Below, piece by piece: positions 36,782-45,132 of a stretch of 64,000 nucleotides of DNA. How positions within the stretch are numbered: position 1 is the first letter of the stretch; every line of letters begins with the position of its first letter. The DNA comes from Massilia violaceinigra. Lineage in GTDB: Bacteria > Pseudomonadota > Gammaproteobacteria > Burkholderiales > Burkholderiaceae_D. The translations under genes and the position numbers were made by a program. The notes under the pieces were generated by a model. That model searched no databases. It worked only from the letters and a program-made list of their open reading frames with translations, and was not told where the DNA came from. The stretch lies in NCBI RefSeq assembly GCF_002752675.1, contig NZ_CP024608.1:4092001-4156000 (forward strand), given 5' to 3'.

Positions 36782-39032
36782 GAACGGTCTCCGGTGTTGA
36801 GGTTGCAGCGCTGACGCCGAGAATCAAGCCAAGCACCGGCAGCACCAGCCGCGCGCGCGCTTCATCCAGGCTGCCTGCGGACGCGGCGAAAACCACCGTG
36901 CCTCCGGCGCTGCCGGCGCGTTCGCTCAGCTGGCGCCGCTCGGGCGCTTCAAAGGCGCCAAAGGTGCGCCGCAGCAGCGGCAGCAGTTCGACGAAGCTTT
37001 CCGGATCGAGTCCGTTGATCCAGTTGTTGACCAAACTCCACAGGCTGTCGTTGTGCAGCAGCAGGGCGGCACTGCCCTGCAGGAAGCCTTCGAGCCAGTT
37101 GCCGCTGGCCAGCGGCGCACTCGCATGCGAACAGCGCAAGGCCAATGCGCGCGCGGTGCGTTCTTCGTCCCAGTGGCCTTGCTCCGACAAAATGCGGGCG
37201 CAGCGGCCGCTGATCAGGGGATGCGACAGTTCATTGCCCGCCACCTGGTCGAGCGCGCCGAACCAGGCGTCCAGCAGCGTTTCTTCCTGAATCAGGCGAA
37301 TGGCGCGGTCGGCGGCGATCAGTTGCTTGACCAGTTCGGCCGCAGGTTCGTCGGCCATGCCCAGCACGCCGAAGGGCAGGGCGATGCAGGCACGCGTGAC
37401 GAGGCCGTCGACCACCTGCCCGATGGCACTGGTATCGGTGCCGCGCACGCTGCCGTAGCGCATGACGCTCGCCAGCGGCGGCAGGGCGGCGAGCATGAAG
37501 CCCACGTCCGGCGTGAGCGCGCCGACTTCCTGGATGCGCTGCATCAGCAAATCGACCGCGCGTGGCAAGTCGGCCAGAAGTACCTGTTCGATCAACGCGG
37601 TCAGCTCGGGCAGGGTGGTCGCCTCGGTGGCCTGGCTGACCGCCTTGCCGGTGGCAGCCGCTTCGACGCTGCCGCCCCAGACGTTCGCTTCGATCAGGCG
37701 GATGGCGAATTCCGGCTCCCATGCCAGGCGCCACCATTCGTGGAAGGTGCCCGTCTTGCCGGTGACGCGTTCGGCGCGGCCCCAGTCGACGCCGAGCAGT
37801 GCCAGGCGGTGCAGCAGCACGCTTTTTTCCAGGTGCGCCGGCTGGCGCAGGTCGAGTTCAAGCTGGCTGTGATCGGCCTTGACCGGCAGGCGCAGGCGCT
37901 TTTGCTGGGCTTGCACGTCCTGCGGCAGCGGCAGGGTCGGCACGCTTTCCGGCACTTCGCCCAGGCGGTCGTTGATCAGCAGGGCGTCGTGGATCAGGCG
38001 CAGCGGGGTGTCGCTGTCGTAGCAGAACACGGCACGCACCGCTTCCTGCAGCTCCCCCAGGCCCGGACGCGGCCGCTCGCGCATCGCCGCCAGCGTATCG
38101 GCCAGGCGCACCGCTTCGATGATGCTGGCCGACGAGGCGTCCAGGTCATGCTTGCGCAGCAGGATGGCGACATCGGTCAGCCAGTACAGGCTGGCCTGGG
38201 CCGGGTGGCTCCACATGTGGTGATACCAGCCGGGCGCGGTGACGCCGGCGCCGTAGCCGCTGCGAAATGCCAGACGGCCATAGCTCCACGGTGTCCAGGT
38301 CGCGGCCAGCTTGACCTTGGGCAAACCCTTGAGCAAATCGTTGTCGCTCTTGGCGGACGGCATGGTCGCCAGCGCCGGCACGTGATACGCGCCGCAGACC
38401 ACGGCGATGCGCTGGTGGCCCTGTTTCTCGGCCAGGCGAATGGCGTTGCGCATCCACGCTTCGCGCTGCTGCTCGCGCAGATTGGGCGGGGCGGCGATCT
38501 CGGTGCGCACCGTGGTCATCATCTCGGCGATGGCGGCGAACAGGTCCAGGCTGTCGGCGCGCTGCTCGACCAGATGGTCCCACCAGGTGTCGGTGTCGGA
38601 AAAGCCGGCCGCGTTGGCCAGCCATTGGAGCGGGTCTTCGTGCAGTTCGTCGGTGTCGGAATCGGAAGCGGATTCCCCAGCTTCGGATTCATCGACAGCC
38701 GGCGCGGCCGCTTCCTCCGCCAGACGATGCGCCTGCGGCAAGTCGCAAAAACGCACCGGCACGCCATTGATGGTGGCATAGCGCATGGCCTGCCACTCCG
38801 GCGAGAACTCGGCGAAGGGGTAGAACACGGCGCGCTGCGGCGTGGCCGGCACGTAGACCAGCAGCGCGACCGGCGGCTTGATGGACGGGTCGGCGGCGAA
38901 GGCAATCAGGTCGTCGGCCTCGGGCGGGCCTTCGATCAGGATGCAGTCCGGCTGCAGCGCCTGCAAGGCTTGCGCCAGGCTGCGCGCGCAGCCCGGACCG
39001 TGGTGGCGGATGCCGAATAAATGAACGCTCAT
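36771..39032 (-). CDS. DUF5682 protein with TraB/EreA-like (Tiki-fold) motifs
   Basis: A 753-residue protein. The N-terminal domain shows FGIRHHGPG (His10, His11), CILIEGPPEA (Glu34, Glu38), REQQREAWMRNAI and VVCGAYHVPAL (His217). That order matches the histidine/glutamate pattern of the TraB/ChaN/erythromycin-esterase superfamily, so a hydrolase-type active site is inferred. The C-terminal 450 residues are helical and unassigned. An acidic linker (about 113-132) interrupts the N-terminal domain. Translation is linked to MoxR (7-bp gap) and VWA (11-bp overlap). Confidence 0.8.
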   Translation of the reverse strand: MSVHLFGIRHHGPGCARSLAQALQALQPDCILIEGPPEADDLIAFAADPSIKPPVALLVYVPATPQRAVFYPFAEFSPEWQAMRYATINGVPVRFCDLPQAHRLAEEAAAPAVDESEAGESASDSDTDELHEDPLQWLANAAGFSDTDTWWDHLVEQRADSLDLFAAIAEMMTTVRTEIAAPPNLREQQREAWMRNAIRLAEKQGHQRIAVVCGAYHVPALATMPSAKSDNDLLKGLPKVKLAATWTPWSYGRLAFRSGYGAGVTAPGWYHHMWSHPAQASLYWLTDVAILLRKHDLDASSASIIEAVRLADTLAAMRERPRPGLGELQEAVRAVFCYDSDTPLRLIHDALLINDRLGEVPESVPTLPLPQDVQAQQKRLRLPVKADHSQLELDLRQPAHLEKSVLLHRLALLGVDWGRAERVTGKTGTFHEWWRLAWEPEFAIRLIEANVWGGSVEAAATGKAVSQATEATTLPELTALIEQVLLADLPRAVDLLMQRIQEVGALTPDVGFMLAALPPLASVMRYGSVRGTDTSAIGQVVDGLVTRACIALPFGVLGMADEPAAELVKQLIAADRAIRLIQEETLLDAWFGALDQVAGNELSHPLISGRCARILSEQGHWDEERTARALALRCSHASAPLASGNWLEGFLQGSAALLLHNDSLWSLVNNWINGLDPESFVELLPLLRRTFGAFEAPERRQLSERAGSAGGTVVFAASAGSLDEARARLVLPVLGLILGVSAATSTPETVHAP

Positions 39033-39039
39033 CGGCCAG

Positions 39040-40131
39040 TCAATTCATCACGTCGCGGCAGGCCCGGTACAGGTCTTTCCAGCCTTCGCGTTCCTTGACC
39101 ACGGTTTCGAGGTATTCCAGCATCACGACGCGGTCCTGGACCGGGTCCTTGATGATGGCGCCGATCATGCCGGCGGCCACATCGGCGCCGCGCATGGTCC
39201 CGTCGCCGAAGTGGGCGGCCAGCGACATGCCGTTGGTAATGACCGAAATCGCTTCTGCCGTGCTCATGCTGGCGCTGGGGGCCTTGATCTTGCGCTTGCC
39301 GTCGGTGGTGACGCCAGCGCGCAGTTCGCGGAACACGGTGACGACGCGGCGGATTTCTTCCAGCGCCGGTACTTCGCCGGGCAACTCCAACGCGCGGCCG
39401 AGGCTGGCGACGCGCGTTTCGACGATGCGCACTTCCTCGTCGGCGGTGGCCGGCGGCGGCAAGACGACGGTGTTGAAGCGGCGCTTGAGCGCGCTCGACA
39501 GTTCATTCACGCCGCGGTCGCGGTCGTTCGCGGTGGCGATGATATTGAACCCTTTTTGCGCCAGCACTTCATCGTCGAGTTCGGCGATCGGCAGCATTTT
39601 TTCCGACAGGATGGTGATCAGGCTATCCTGCACTTCGCTCGGGATGCGGGTCAGTTCTTCCACGCGGGCGATTTTGCCGTCGCGCATGGCGCGCATGATC
39701 GGGCTTGGCACCACCGCTTCCATCGACGGACCCTTGGCCAGCAACTGCGCGTAGTTCCAGCCGAAGCGCACCGCTTCTTCGCTGGTGCCGGCGGTTCCCT
39801 GCACGATCATGGTCGAATCGCCGCTGATGGCGGCGGCCAGGTGTTCCGACACCCACGACTTGGCCGTGCCCGGCACGCCGAGCAGCAGCAGGGCGCGGTC
39901 GGTGGCGAGCGTGGCCACGGCGATTTCGATCACGCGCGCATTGCCGATGTATTTGGCGCTGATCTCGACGCCATTGTCCAGCGTGCCGCCCAGCAGGTAT
40001 TTGGACACGGCCCATGGCGACAGTTTCCAGCGCGGCGGGCGCTGACGCGTGTCGACCGCGGCCAGCGCTGCGAGTTCCTCGGCGTATTGCGTTTCAGCGT
40101 GCTGGCGCAGGATGGTAGAAATGGCGGTCAT
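39040..40131 (-). CDS. MoxR-type AAA+ ATPase
   Basis: A 363-residue AAA+ ATPase. Walker A is GVPGTAKS (residues 85-92), the Walker B region is ARVEELTR, sensor 1 is IIATANDRDRG and the arginine-finger region SSALKRRFN. The ATG overlaps the stop of the DUF5691 gene by ATGA. MoxR ATPases usually work with VWA proteins to remodel or load a client, and here the VWA protein is encoded two genes downstream. Confidence 0.92.
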   Translation of the reverse strand: MTAISTILRQHAETQYAEELAALAAVDTRQRPPRWKLSPWAVSKYLLGGTLDNGVEISAKYIGNARVIEIAVATLATDRALLLLGVPGTAKSWVSEHLAAAISGDSTMIVQGTAGTSEEAVRFGWNYAQLLAKGPSMEAVVPSPIMRAMRDGKIARVEELTRIPSEVQDSLITILSEKMLPIAELDDEVLAQKGFNIIATANDRDRGVNELSSALKRRFNTVVLPPPATADEEVRIVETRVASLGRALELPGEVPALEEIRRVVTVFRELRAGVTTDGKRKIKAPSASMSTAEAISVITNGMSLAAHFGDGTMRGADVAAGMIGAIIKDPVQDRVVMLEYLETVVKEREGWKDLYRACRDVMN

Positions 40132-41726
40132 ACGGATTGCTCCTGAAAAGATTGATACATATCGTGTCGGAAACGCAGGGTGCGCAGGAATTTGTCGACC
40201 GTGTCTTCCCATTGCGCGAACTCGGGGATGTCTTTCGGCCAGCCGTTTTCGTAGGCGTCGATGCCACGCGGGTCGAGCACCAGCGCGAGCGAGGCCATGG
40301 TATAGCTCAGCGACCAGCTCTGCAGCGTGTTGGCCGCGCAGCCGGCCTGGATGCGGCTGACCACGGCCTTGGACAAGGCCAGCGGCCAGTTGCGCTGGGC
40401 GCTCTTGGCGGCATCGTCGAGCATGTCGATCAGGCTCGAATGGGCGCGCATCCACGCCGCCGGCGTCGCTTCGACCAGGGTGCTGAGCAAATCGTCGGCG
40501 GCATCGAAGGGCAGGGTGCCGAACAGGCCGAAAAAATCGCGCGGCATGTGGGTGTGGATGCCGGAGGACTTTAAATACAGGTCGAGGAAGGCGGTGAACC
40601 AAGCGTGCAGTCCGGCATCGTAGCCGGCCTGCAGGCTGCGCTGCAGCGCGCTCGACCAGCCCAGCAGCAGCGTGTGTTTGAACTCGCTGGCCATGGCCAG
40701 GGTCAGGCAGGTGCGCGGCGAAGCATCGAAGGTGCTCGACCAGTAAGTCGGCGGCACGGCCGCCAGAATGTCGACCAGCCAGCCCGATTTTTCGCCCATG
40801 GCGGGGTAAAGGCCAGCGCCGACGCCGTCGCGCTGCATGCTCTTGTCGCGCTCATGCGGCACATCGGCCAGCAGGTGGGCCGAGTCGCCGTTGCGCTCGA
40901 CGCGCAGCAGCGGCATGGCGCGCGCCAGCATGCGTTGCGCCAGTTGCGAACCGGGCAGGCCGGCCAGCAGGCGCTGGGCCACGCTGCGCACTTCCTTGCG
41001 CTTGTCGTCAAGCGCGCTTTCCAGGAAGGCTTCGTCGGCAAGGCCGAGGCCAACCGACAGGCAGCCGAGCAGGGTGGCGCGGTGTTCCGGCGTCTCGCTC
41101 GGCCAGGTCGCTTGCAGGGCCTGCAGGGCGGCGGCGGCATCGTGGGCGCGCATGTCGCGCAGCGCGTTGGCACGCTGTTCGATATTGCCGTCGTCCCACA
41201 GCAAGCGCACATCGTCGGTATCGGCCCCCACCCAGTTCCAGGAGGGATTCTGTTTCGCCAGCCAGTGGCCGCGCGCGCCGAGCACGCCATCGATCAGCGC
41301 GCGCAAGGGGCGATGCGCGGTGCCCATGTCCAGCACACCCGGCAGCAGACGCGGCGGCAGACGGCACTTATCAGCGTTGGCCAGGCGCAGCCATTCGGAG
41401 CGCACCTGCGGAAATTCATCTTGCAGCAGCAGCGCCAGCGCGCGTTCGGCCTGCGCCGGGCAGGCGCGCAGGGTATCGCTGTCGCTCGATGGCGCCGCGG
41501 GCGCGGCCGGCTGCGGTGCGGCCGGCTGATGGCCGGCGCGCTGCCACAGGGCGTGAGCGGCCAGCGAGAGCCACAGGTTTTCTTCTTGTGTGGCGGCAGC
41601 GGCGCCGGGACGGCTGCGCACGCTGTCGCGCAGGGCCAGCGGCAAGTCGTCGTCGAAGCCGGGGGCGGCGCGCGAGGTGCCGATCTGGAGTGTCTTATGA
41701 ATCTTTATCGGAAGCGGGGAACTCAT
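40128..41726 (-). CDS. DUF5691 family protein
   Basis: A 532-residue, mostly helical protein without a recognised catalytic motif. HEAT-like helical repeats are suggested by segments such as ANALRDMRAHDAAAALQAL and DDKRKEVRSVAQRLLAGLP, indicating a scaffold or adaptor. Its ATG overlaps the SWIM gene stop by ATGA, and its stop overlaps the MoxR ATG the same way. The family is known mainly from this genomic context. Confidence 0.8.
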   Translation of the reverse strand: MSSPLPIKIHKTLQIGTSRAAPGFDDDLPLALRDSVRSRPGAAAATQEENLWLSLAAHALWQRAGHQPAAPQPAAPAAPSSDSDTLRACPAQAERALALLLQDEFPQVRSEWLRLANADKCRLPPRLLPGVLDMGTAHRPLRALIDGVLGARGHWLAKQNPSWNWVGADTDDVRLLWDDGNIEQRANALRDMRAHDAAAALQALQATWPSETPEHRATLLGCLSVGLGLADEAFLESALDDKRKEVRSVAQRLLAGLPGSQLAQRMLARAMPLLRVERNGDSAHLLADVPHERDKSMQRDGVGAGLYPAMGEKSGWLVDILAAVPPTYWSSTFDASPRTCLTLAMASEFKHTLLLGWSSALQRSLQAGYDAGLHAWFTAFLDLYLKSSGIHTHMPRDFFGLFGTLPFDAADDLLSTLVEATPAAWMRAHSSLIDMLDDAAKSAQRNWPLALSKAVVSRIQAGCAANTLQSWSLSYTMASLALVLDPRGIDAYENGWPKDIPEFAQWEDTVDKFLRTLRFRHDMYQSFQEQSV

Positions 41727-43078
41727 GCTACGGTCTCGTTGTCAAAATGATGCAAGCGGTTTTCCGCGAATACGCTGAGCGGGACGATGGCATACCCGTC
41801 CCATTCGCCGATCACGGTCACCGGATGGCCGCCGCTGAGCGCGAGCAGGGGCCACAGGTGGCGAAAACCTGCGTGCAGCGGGATGATGCGGCCGTCGGCG
41901 CCAGCAAGGTGGGGCGCGCCGCCCGCATGCGGCACCATGGCGTCGAGCACGAGCGGAAAGCGGTCGAGGAAAGGGTTGCGCGCCAGCGCCTCGGCGTAGG
42001 CCGCCAGCGAAGCGTCGAGCGTGGGAGCGTTCGCCAGACTTGCATCGAGCGTGCTGAAGGCGTCTTGCTGCTTGATGAGGGCGCGCAGCGGATACGCGCT
42101 GTGATAGAAGCACAGTTCGCCGTCGAACTGCGTGCCGGGCGCGAGCACCTTGTCGTAGCCTTGCGTGCCGGCGGCGTACTGCAGGATCATGGCCCAGCGT
42201 CCGCTTGCCATGCCGCGCAGCCAGGTGGTGCGCGCGCGGATGCGCTCGTTGTCGCCGGTGTGCTGGGCCAGCACTTGCCAGCGGTCCTGCACGCCGGCCT
42301 GGGCCAGCACCTCTTCCTGGCTGACGGTCCAGCCGACCAGGGTGCGCACGTCGCTTTGCAGTTCGGGCGGCAGGTCCGGCAGGCGGCGGCAGGCGGTGCC
42401 GAGCAGGTAGATCGATGCCAGTTCGCGCGCCAGCTGGGTTTCCCAGTCGGGCAGGGTGGTGTCGAAGCACATGCCGCTGGCGCGGCGCAGGCGCGCAGCC
42501 AGGCCGGCGGCCTGGGCGTCGACCATGCGCGCGGCAATGTCGTTCCAGAACGCCGGGCCGCGTGCGCGCAGGGTGGACAGGCCTTCGCGCGCCAGGTCTT
42601 CGAGCCAGGTTTGCAGTTCGGCGATGCCGGCCGCGACCTTGCTGTCGCGCTTGTCCTCGCGCTTTTGCGCCGCCGCGGCCTGGGCTGCCGCCTGCTCGGG
42701 GGTGGTGGCGATGGCTTTTTCGGCGGCGCTCTGGAGTTTCTTTTCGCTGCGCTGCTGACGGCTGTCGAGCCAGTCGCTGACCCATTGGGGCGGCGCGCCG
42801 TCCGTGAACAGGGGGCCATGGCTGGCTAATAACAGATACAGGCCGATGCCGTGCTTGCACGGGAACTTGCGGCTGGGGCAGGAACACTTGAAGGCCGGCT
42901 CGCCCAGGTCGATCTGGGTGCGGTAGGGGACTTTGCCGCTGCCCTGGCATTCGCCCCACACGGCCGTTTCGGTCCGGCCCAGGTTGCCCCACTTGGCGGG
43001 CCCTGCCAGCTGGCTGCCGGCTTTGGCGGAACTCGCATCGGGCGCCAGTGCGAGGATTTGATCGGCGTTCAAAGTCAT
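41723..43078 (-). CDS. SWIM zinc-finger protein
   Basis: A 451-residue protein whose N-terminal region holds a SWIM zinc finger, FKCSCPSRKFPCKHG (Cys65, Cys67, Cys74, His76). SWIM domains bind nucleic acid or proteins. The remaining 350 residues are helical with an Ala/Lys-rich segment near 110-140. The ATG at 43078 matches the typical family N-terminus (MTLNADQILALAPDASSAKAG). No good Shine-Dalgarno was found. It is the first gene of the operon. Confidence 0.88.
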   Translation of the reverse strand: MTLNADQILALAPDASSAKAGSQLAGPAKWGNLGRTETAVWGECQGSGKVPYRTQIDLGEPAFKCSCPSRKFPCKHGIGLYLLLASHGPLFTDGAPPQWVSDWLDSRQQRSEKKLQSAAEKAIATTPEQAAAQAAAAQKREDKRDSKVAAGIAELQTWLEDLAREGLSTLRARGPAFWNDIAARMVDAQAAGLAARLRRASGMCFDTTLPDWETQLARELASIYLLGTACRRLPDLPPELQSDVRTLVGWTVSQEEVLAQAGVQDRWQVLAQHTGDNERIRARTTWLRGMASGRWAMILQYAAGTQGYDKVLAPGTQFDGELCFYHSAYPLRALIKQQDAFSTLDASLANAPTLDASLAAYAEALARNPFLDRFPLVLDAMVPHAGGAPHLAGADGRIIPLHAGFRHLWPLLALSGGHPVTVIGEWDGYAIVPLSVFAENRLHHFDNETVA

Positions 43079-43219
43079 GGAGGAACAATGCCACCGGCCC
43101 ATGACCGTTGGCAAATGATTAAAGATAGTAAGTTAACCGCTGACGTTAATTTTGGGAAGTCTTTTTTGCCGGAAAGGCAGTGTGGGGACAGCCAGGGCCA
43201 GGTGTGCTCCCGGCCCGGG

Positions 43220-43338
43220 CTGTCGCGTCAGGTTGTCGCCTGAGGCTCTCGCCGCAGGCTGCGGCCCCGGGCTGCTGCTTCAGGCTGCAGTCTCAGACTG
43301 TCCCCTCAGGCTGCCGCTTCAGGCTGTCGCTTCAGGCA
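43220..43338. repeat. Degenerate tandem repeat CAGGCTGYCGCTT
   Basis: Loose copies of a 13-bp unit (CAGACTGTCCCCT, CAGGCTGCCGCTT, CAGGCTGTCGCTT) run through the intergenic region. They extend to the 3' end of the haloperoxidase-like gene and include its stop. The remaining sequence between 43079 and 43219 shows no gene. Confidence 0.6.
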
Positions 43339-44828
43339 TAACCCAGCCAGAGCGCCTGCGCGCGTGCGAACACGGCGGCGCCAACCTGGGTGCCCAGGGT
43401 GCGCCCGTCGGTGCTGGCGCGCTCGAAATGAATGCCGGCGTAGACGCGCGAGATTCCCGCTTCGGCCACGGCATCGCTGAACGTTTCCCATGCCAGGGGC
43501 ACCGGCGCGGACGGCAGGGCCGGGTCGATCAGCAGCGAACGCGCCGCTATCGTCACCTCGTGCCGGAAGGTGTCGCTGCCGGTGAAGCGGCGCAGGATTT
43601 CGGCCGAGGCGGCGCTGAACGTGCTGTGGCCGGACACGTGGTCGGGAAACGCGGGCGTGGGCGCGCTCGCCGGGTGGAATGGCATCCAGGCTTCGCCGGC
43701 GACCGGGCGCAGTCCGCCGGCCGGGCCTTCGGGGCCGAAGCTCTGGATGATGCGGCCCTGCATCAGATAGCGGATGGCGCTGATTGGGCGTGCGAAATCG
43801 TAGGCGCGCTTGGCGTCCCAGGCGGCGATGCTGGCGTCGAACACCGCATTGGACAGGGCGAAGAACAGTTTGATGTTGTCATCCTCGCTGTAATCGTTGC
43901 GCTCCGATATCAGTTGCGCAAAGCGGCACCAGTAAGAGCCGGGCAGCTCGCCGACGGTGCTGCCGGCCCAGTAGTCGGCGATCGCCTTCTGGCGTTCGGT
44001 CAGGGCGGCCTGGAGCTGGACGACCTGCTCGGCCTGGTCGATGAATTCCCTGCTGCCGAAGGCGGCCGGCGGAGGCGGGCGGAACTGGCCGCCCGCGCCC
44101 AGGGCGAATGGGCGCACGCTGCCCCAGAACGGCGTCAGGAACGTTTGGGTGCGGCGCACGCCGCCAGCGTCGAAAGAAAGCGGCTGCCACAGGCCCGGGA
44201 AGGGAATGTTGGCGCGCGGCGTGGGCTGGGTGACCAGCAGCGGCGGGTTGCGTGGCAGGTAGCCGCTGTAGTCGGCGAACGGCACGCCGCCCGGCGTCAG
44301 CTTGCCGTTCTGGTTGGCGCCATCGTCGCGGCATCGGTCGAGCACCGCGTGCGCGGCAATGGTGCCCAGGCGCGGGGCCGTGGCGCTGTTGTTGTAGGCG
44401 TCGATCGGGCGGCTGTTCAGCGCGGCGAGGTGCGCATCGAAGGCAACTTGCTGGCTGGGAAACTGATCGAGCAGGGCCGTGTAGGCGGCGAAGCTGATCG
44501 CCAGCGCCTTGTTGGCGGGGGTGCGTTCGGCGGCCGGCCTGCGTAGCTGCGCGCCAAGGTACTGGCCGAGGGCGACGCTGTCGTAGGCCGCCCACGCTTC
44601 GTACATGGCGCTATGGACGATCGCCAGCGCGCGCGCGGCGATCGGCGGCGGCATGCGGGTGGCGCGCACGGCGTCGAGGGCAATGTTGTTCCAGGCAATC
44701 ACCGTACCCAGCTGCGCTGGTGGTGCCGGCTGGGAAGGAGGTGGCGGCTCGTCCGACCCGCCGCAAGCCATCAGGGCGCTGCCGAGGGCGGCTGCGCTGC
44801 CCATCGTTAAGAAGGTGCGTCGTTTCAT
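43332..44828 (-). CDS. Vanadium-dependent haloperoxidase/PAP2-superfamily lipoprotein
   Basis: A 498-residue protein. The N-terminus combines a twin-arginine-like motif (KRRTFLT) with a lipobox LMAC (Cys22), so a folded, lipid-anchored periplasmic or surface protein is inferred. The C-terminal half carries the vanadate/phosphate pocket signatures DHVSGHSTFSAASAE and SRVYAGIHFERA, typical of vanadium haloperoxidase and PAP2 enzymes. Halogenation versus phosphatase activity cannot be decided. The ATG at 44828 was chosen because it opens the signal sequence. Monocistronic. Confidence 0.85.
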   Translation of the reverse strand: MKRRTFLTMGSAAALGSALMACGGSDEPPPPSQPAPPAQLGTVIAWNNIALDAVRATRMPPPIAARALAIVHSAMYEAWAAYDSVALGQYLGAQLRRPAAERTPANKALAISFAAYTALLDQFPSQQVAFDAHLAALNSRPIDAYNNSATAPRLGTIAAHAVLDRCRDDGANQNGKLTPGGVPFADYSGYLPRNPPLLVTQPTPRANIPFPGLWQPLSFDAGGVRRTQTFLTPFWGSVRPFALGAGGQFRPPPPAAFGSREFIDQAEQVVQLQAALTERQKAIADYWAGSTVGELPGSYWCRFAQLISERNDYSEDDNIKLFFALSNAVFDASIAAWDAKRAYDFARPISAIRYLMQGRIIQSFGPEGPAGGLRPVAGEAWMPFHPASAPTPAFPDHVSGHSTFSAASAEILRRFTGSDTFRHEVTIAARSLLIDPALPSAPVPLAWETFSDAVAEAGISRVYAGIHFERASTDGRTLGTQVGAAVFARAQALWLGYA

Positions 44829-45132
44829 GGTGATTTCCCAGAGAGGTCGCTTCCGGCCGGGAAGCGCGGGGATGCCTGGCGGCACGGCCATCGATGAGGG
44901 TGGCTTACGTGGCGACGATAGCCCGCCGCCGCCACGCTGATCTTGAGCCGACGCAGCCGCAGTACCGCAGCAAAAACAGGAGTCGTCGCATGGCCGGACA
45001 CCGTTGCGTGGATGTGCGGCGGTGTGCGGCAGGCGGGCGCCTGTCCCGCAGTTCGCAAGAGTCAGCAAATCCTTGCCAGTAGCCACTACAATACGGCTGC
45101 CGTTTGTCGAGGTCACTTACCGAGGTCAGATC
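44829..45132. promoter_or_regulatory. Divergent intergenic region
   Basis: This 304-bp stretch separates the haloperoxidase-like gene (-) from the exonuclease gene (+) and must contain both promoters. GAGGT at 45122-45126 serves the exonuclease. No further gene, strong palindrome or clear -10/-35 pair was recognised. Confidence 0.4.
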
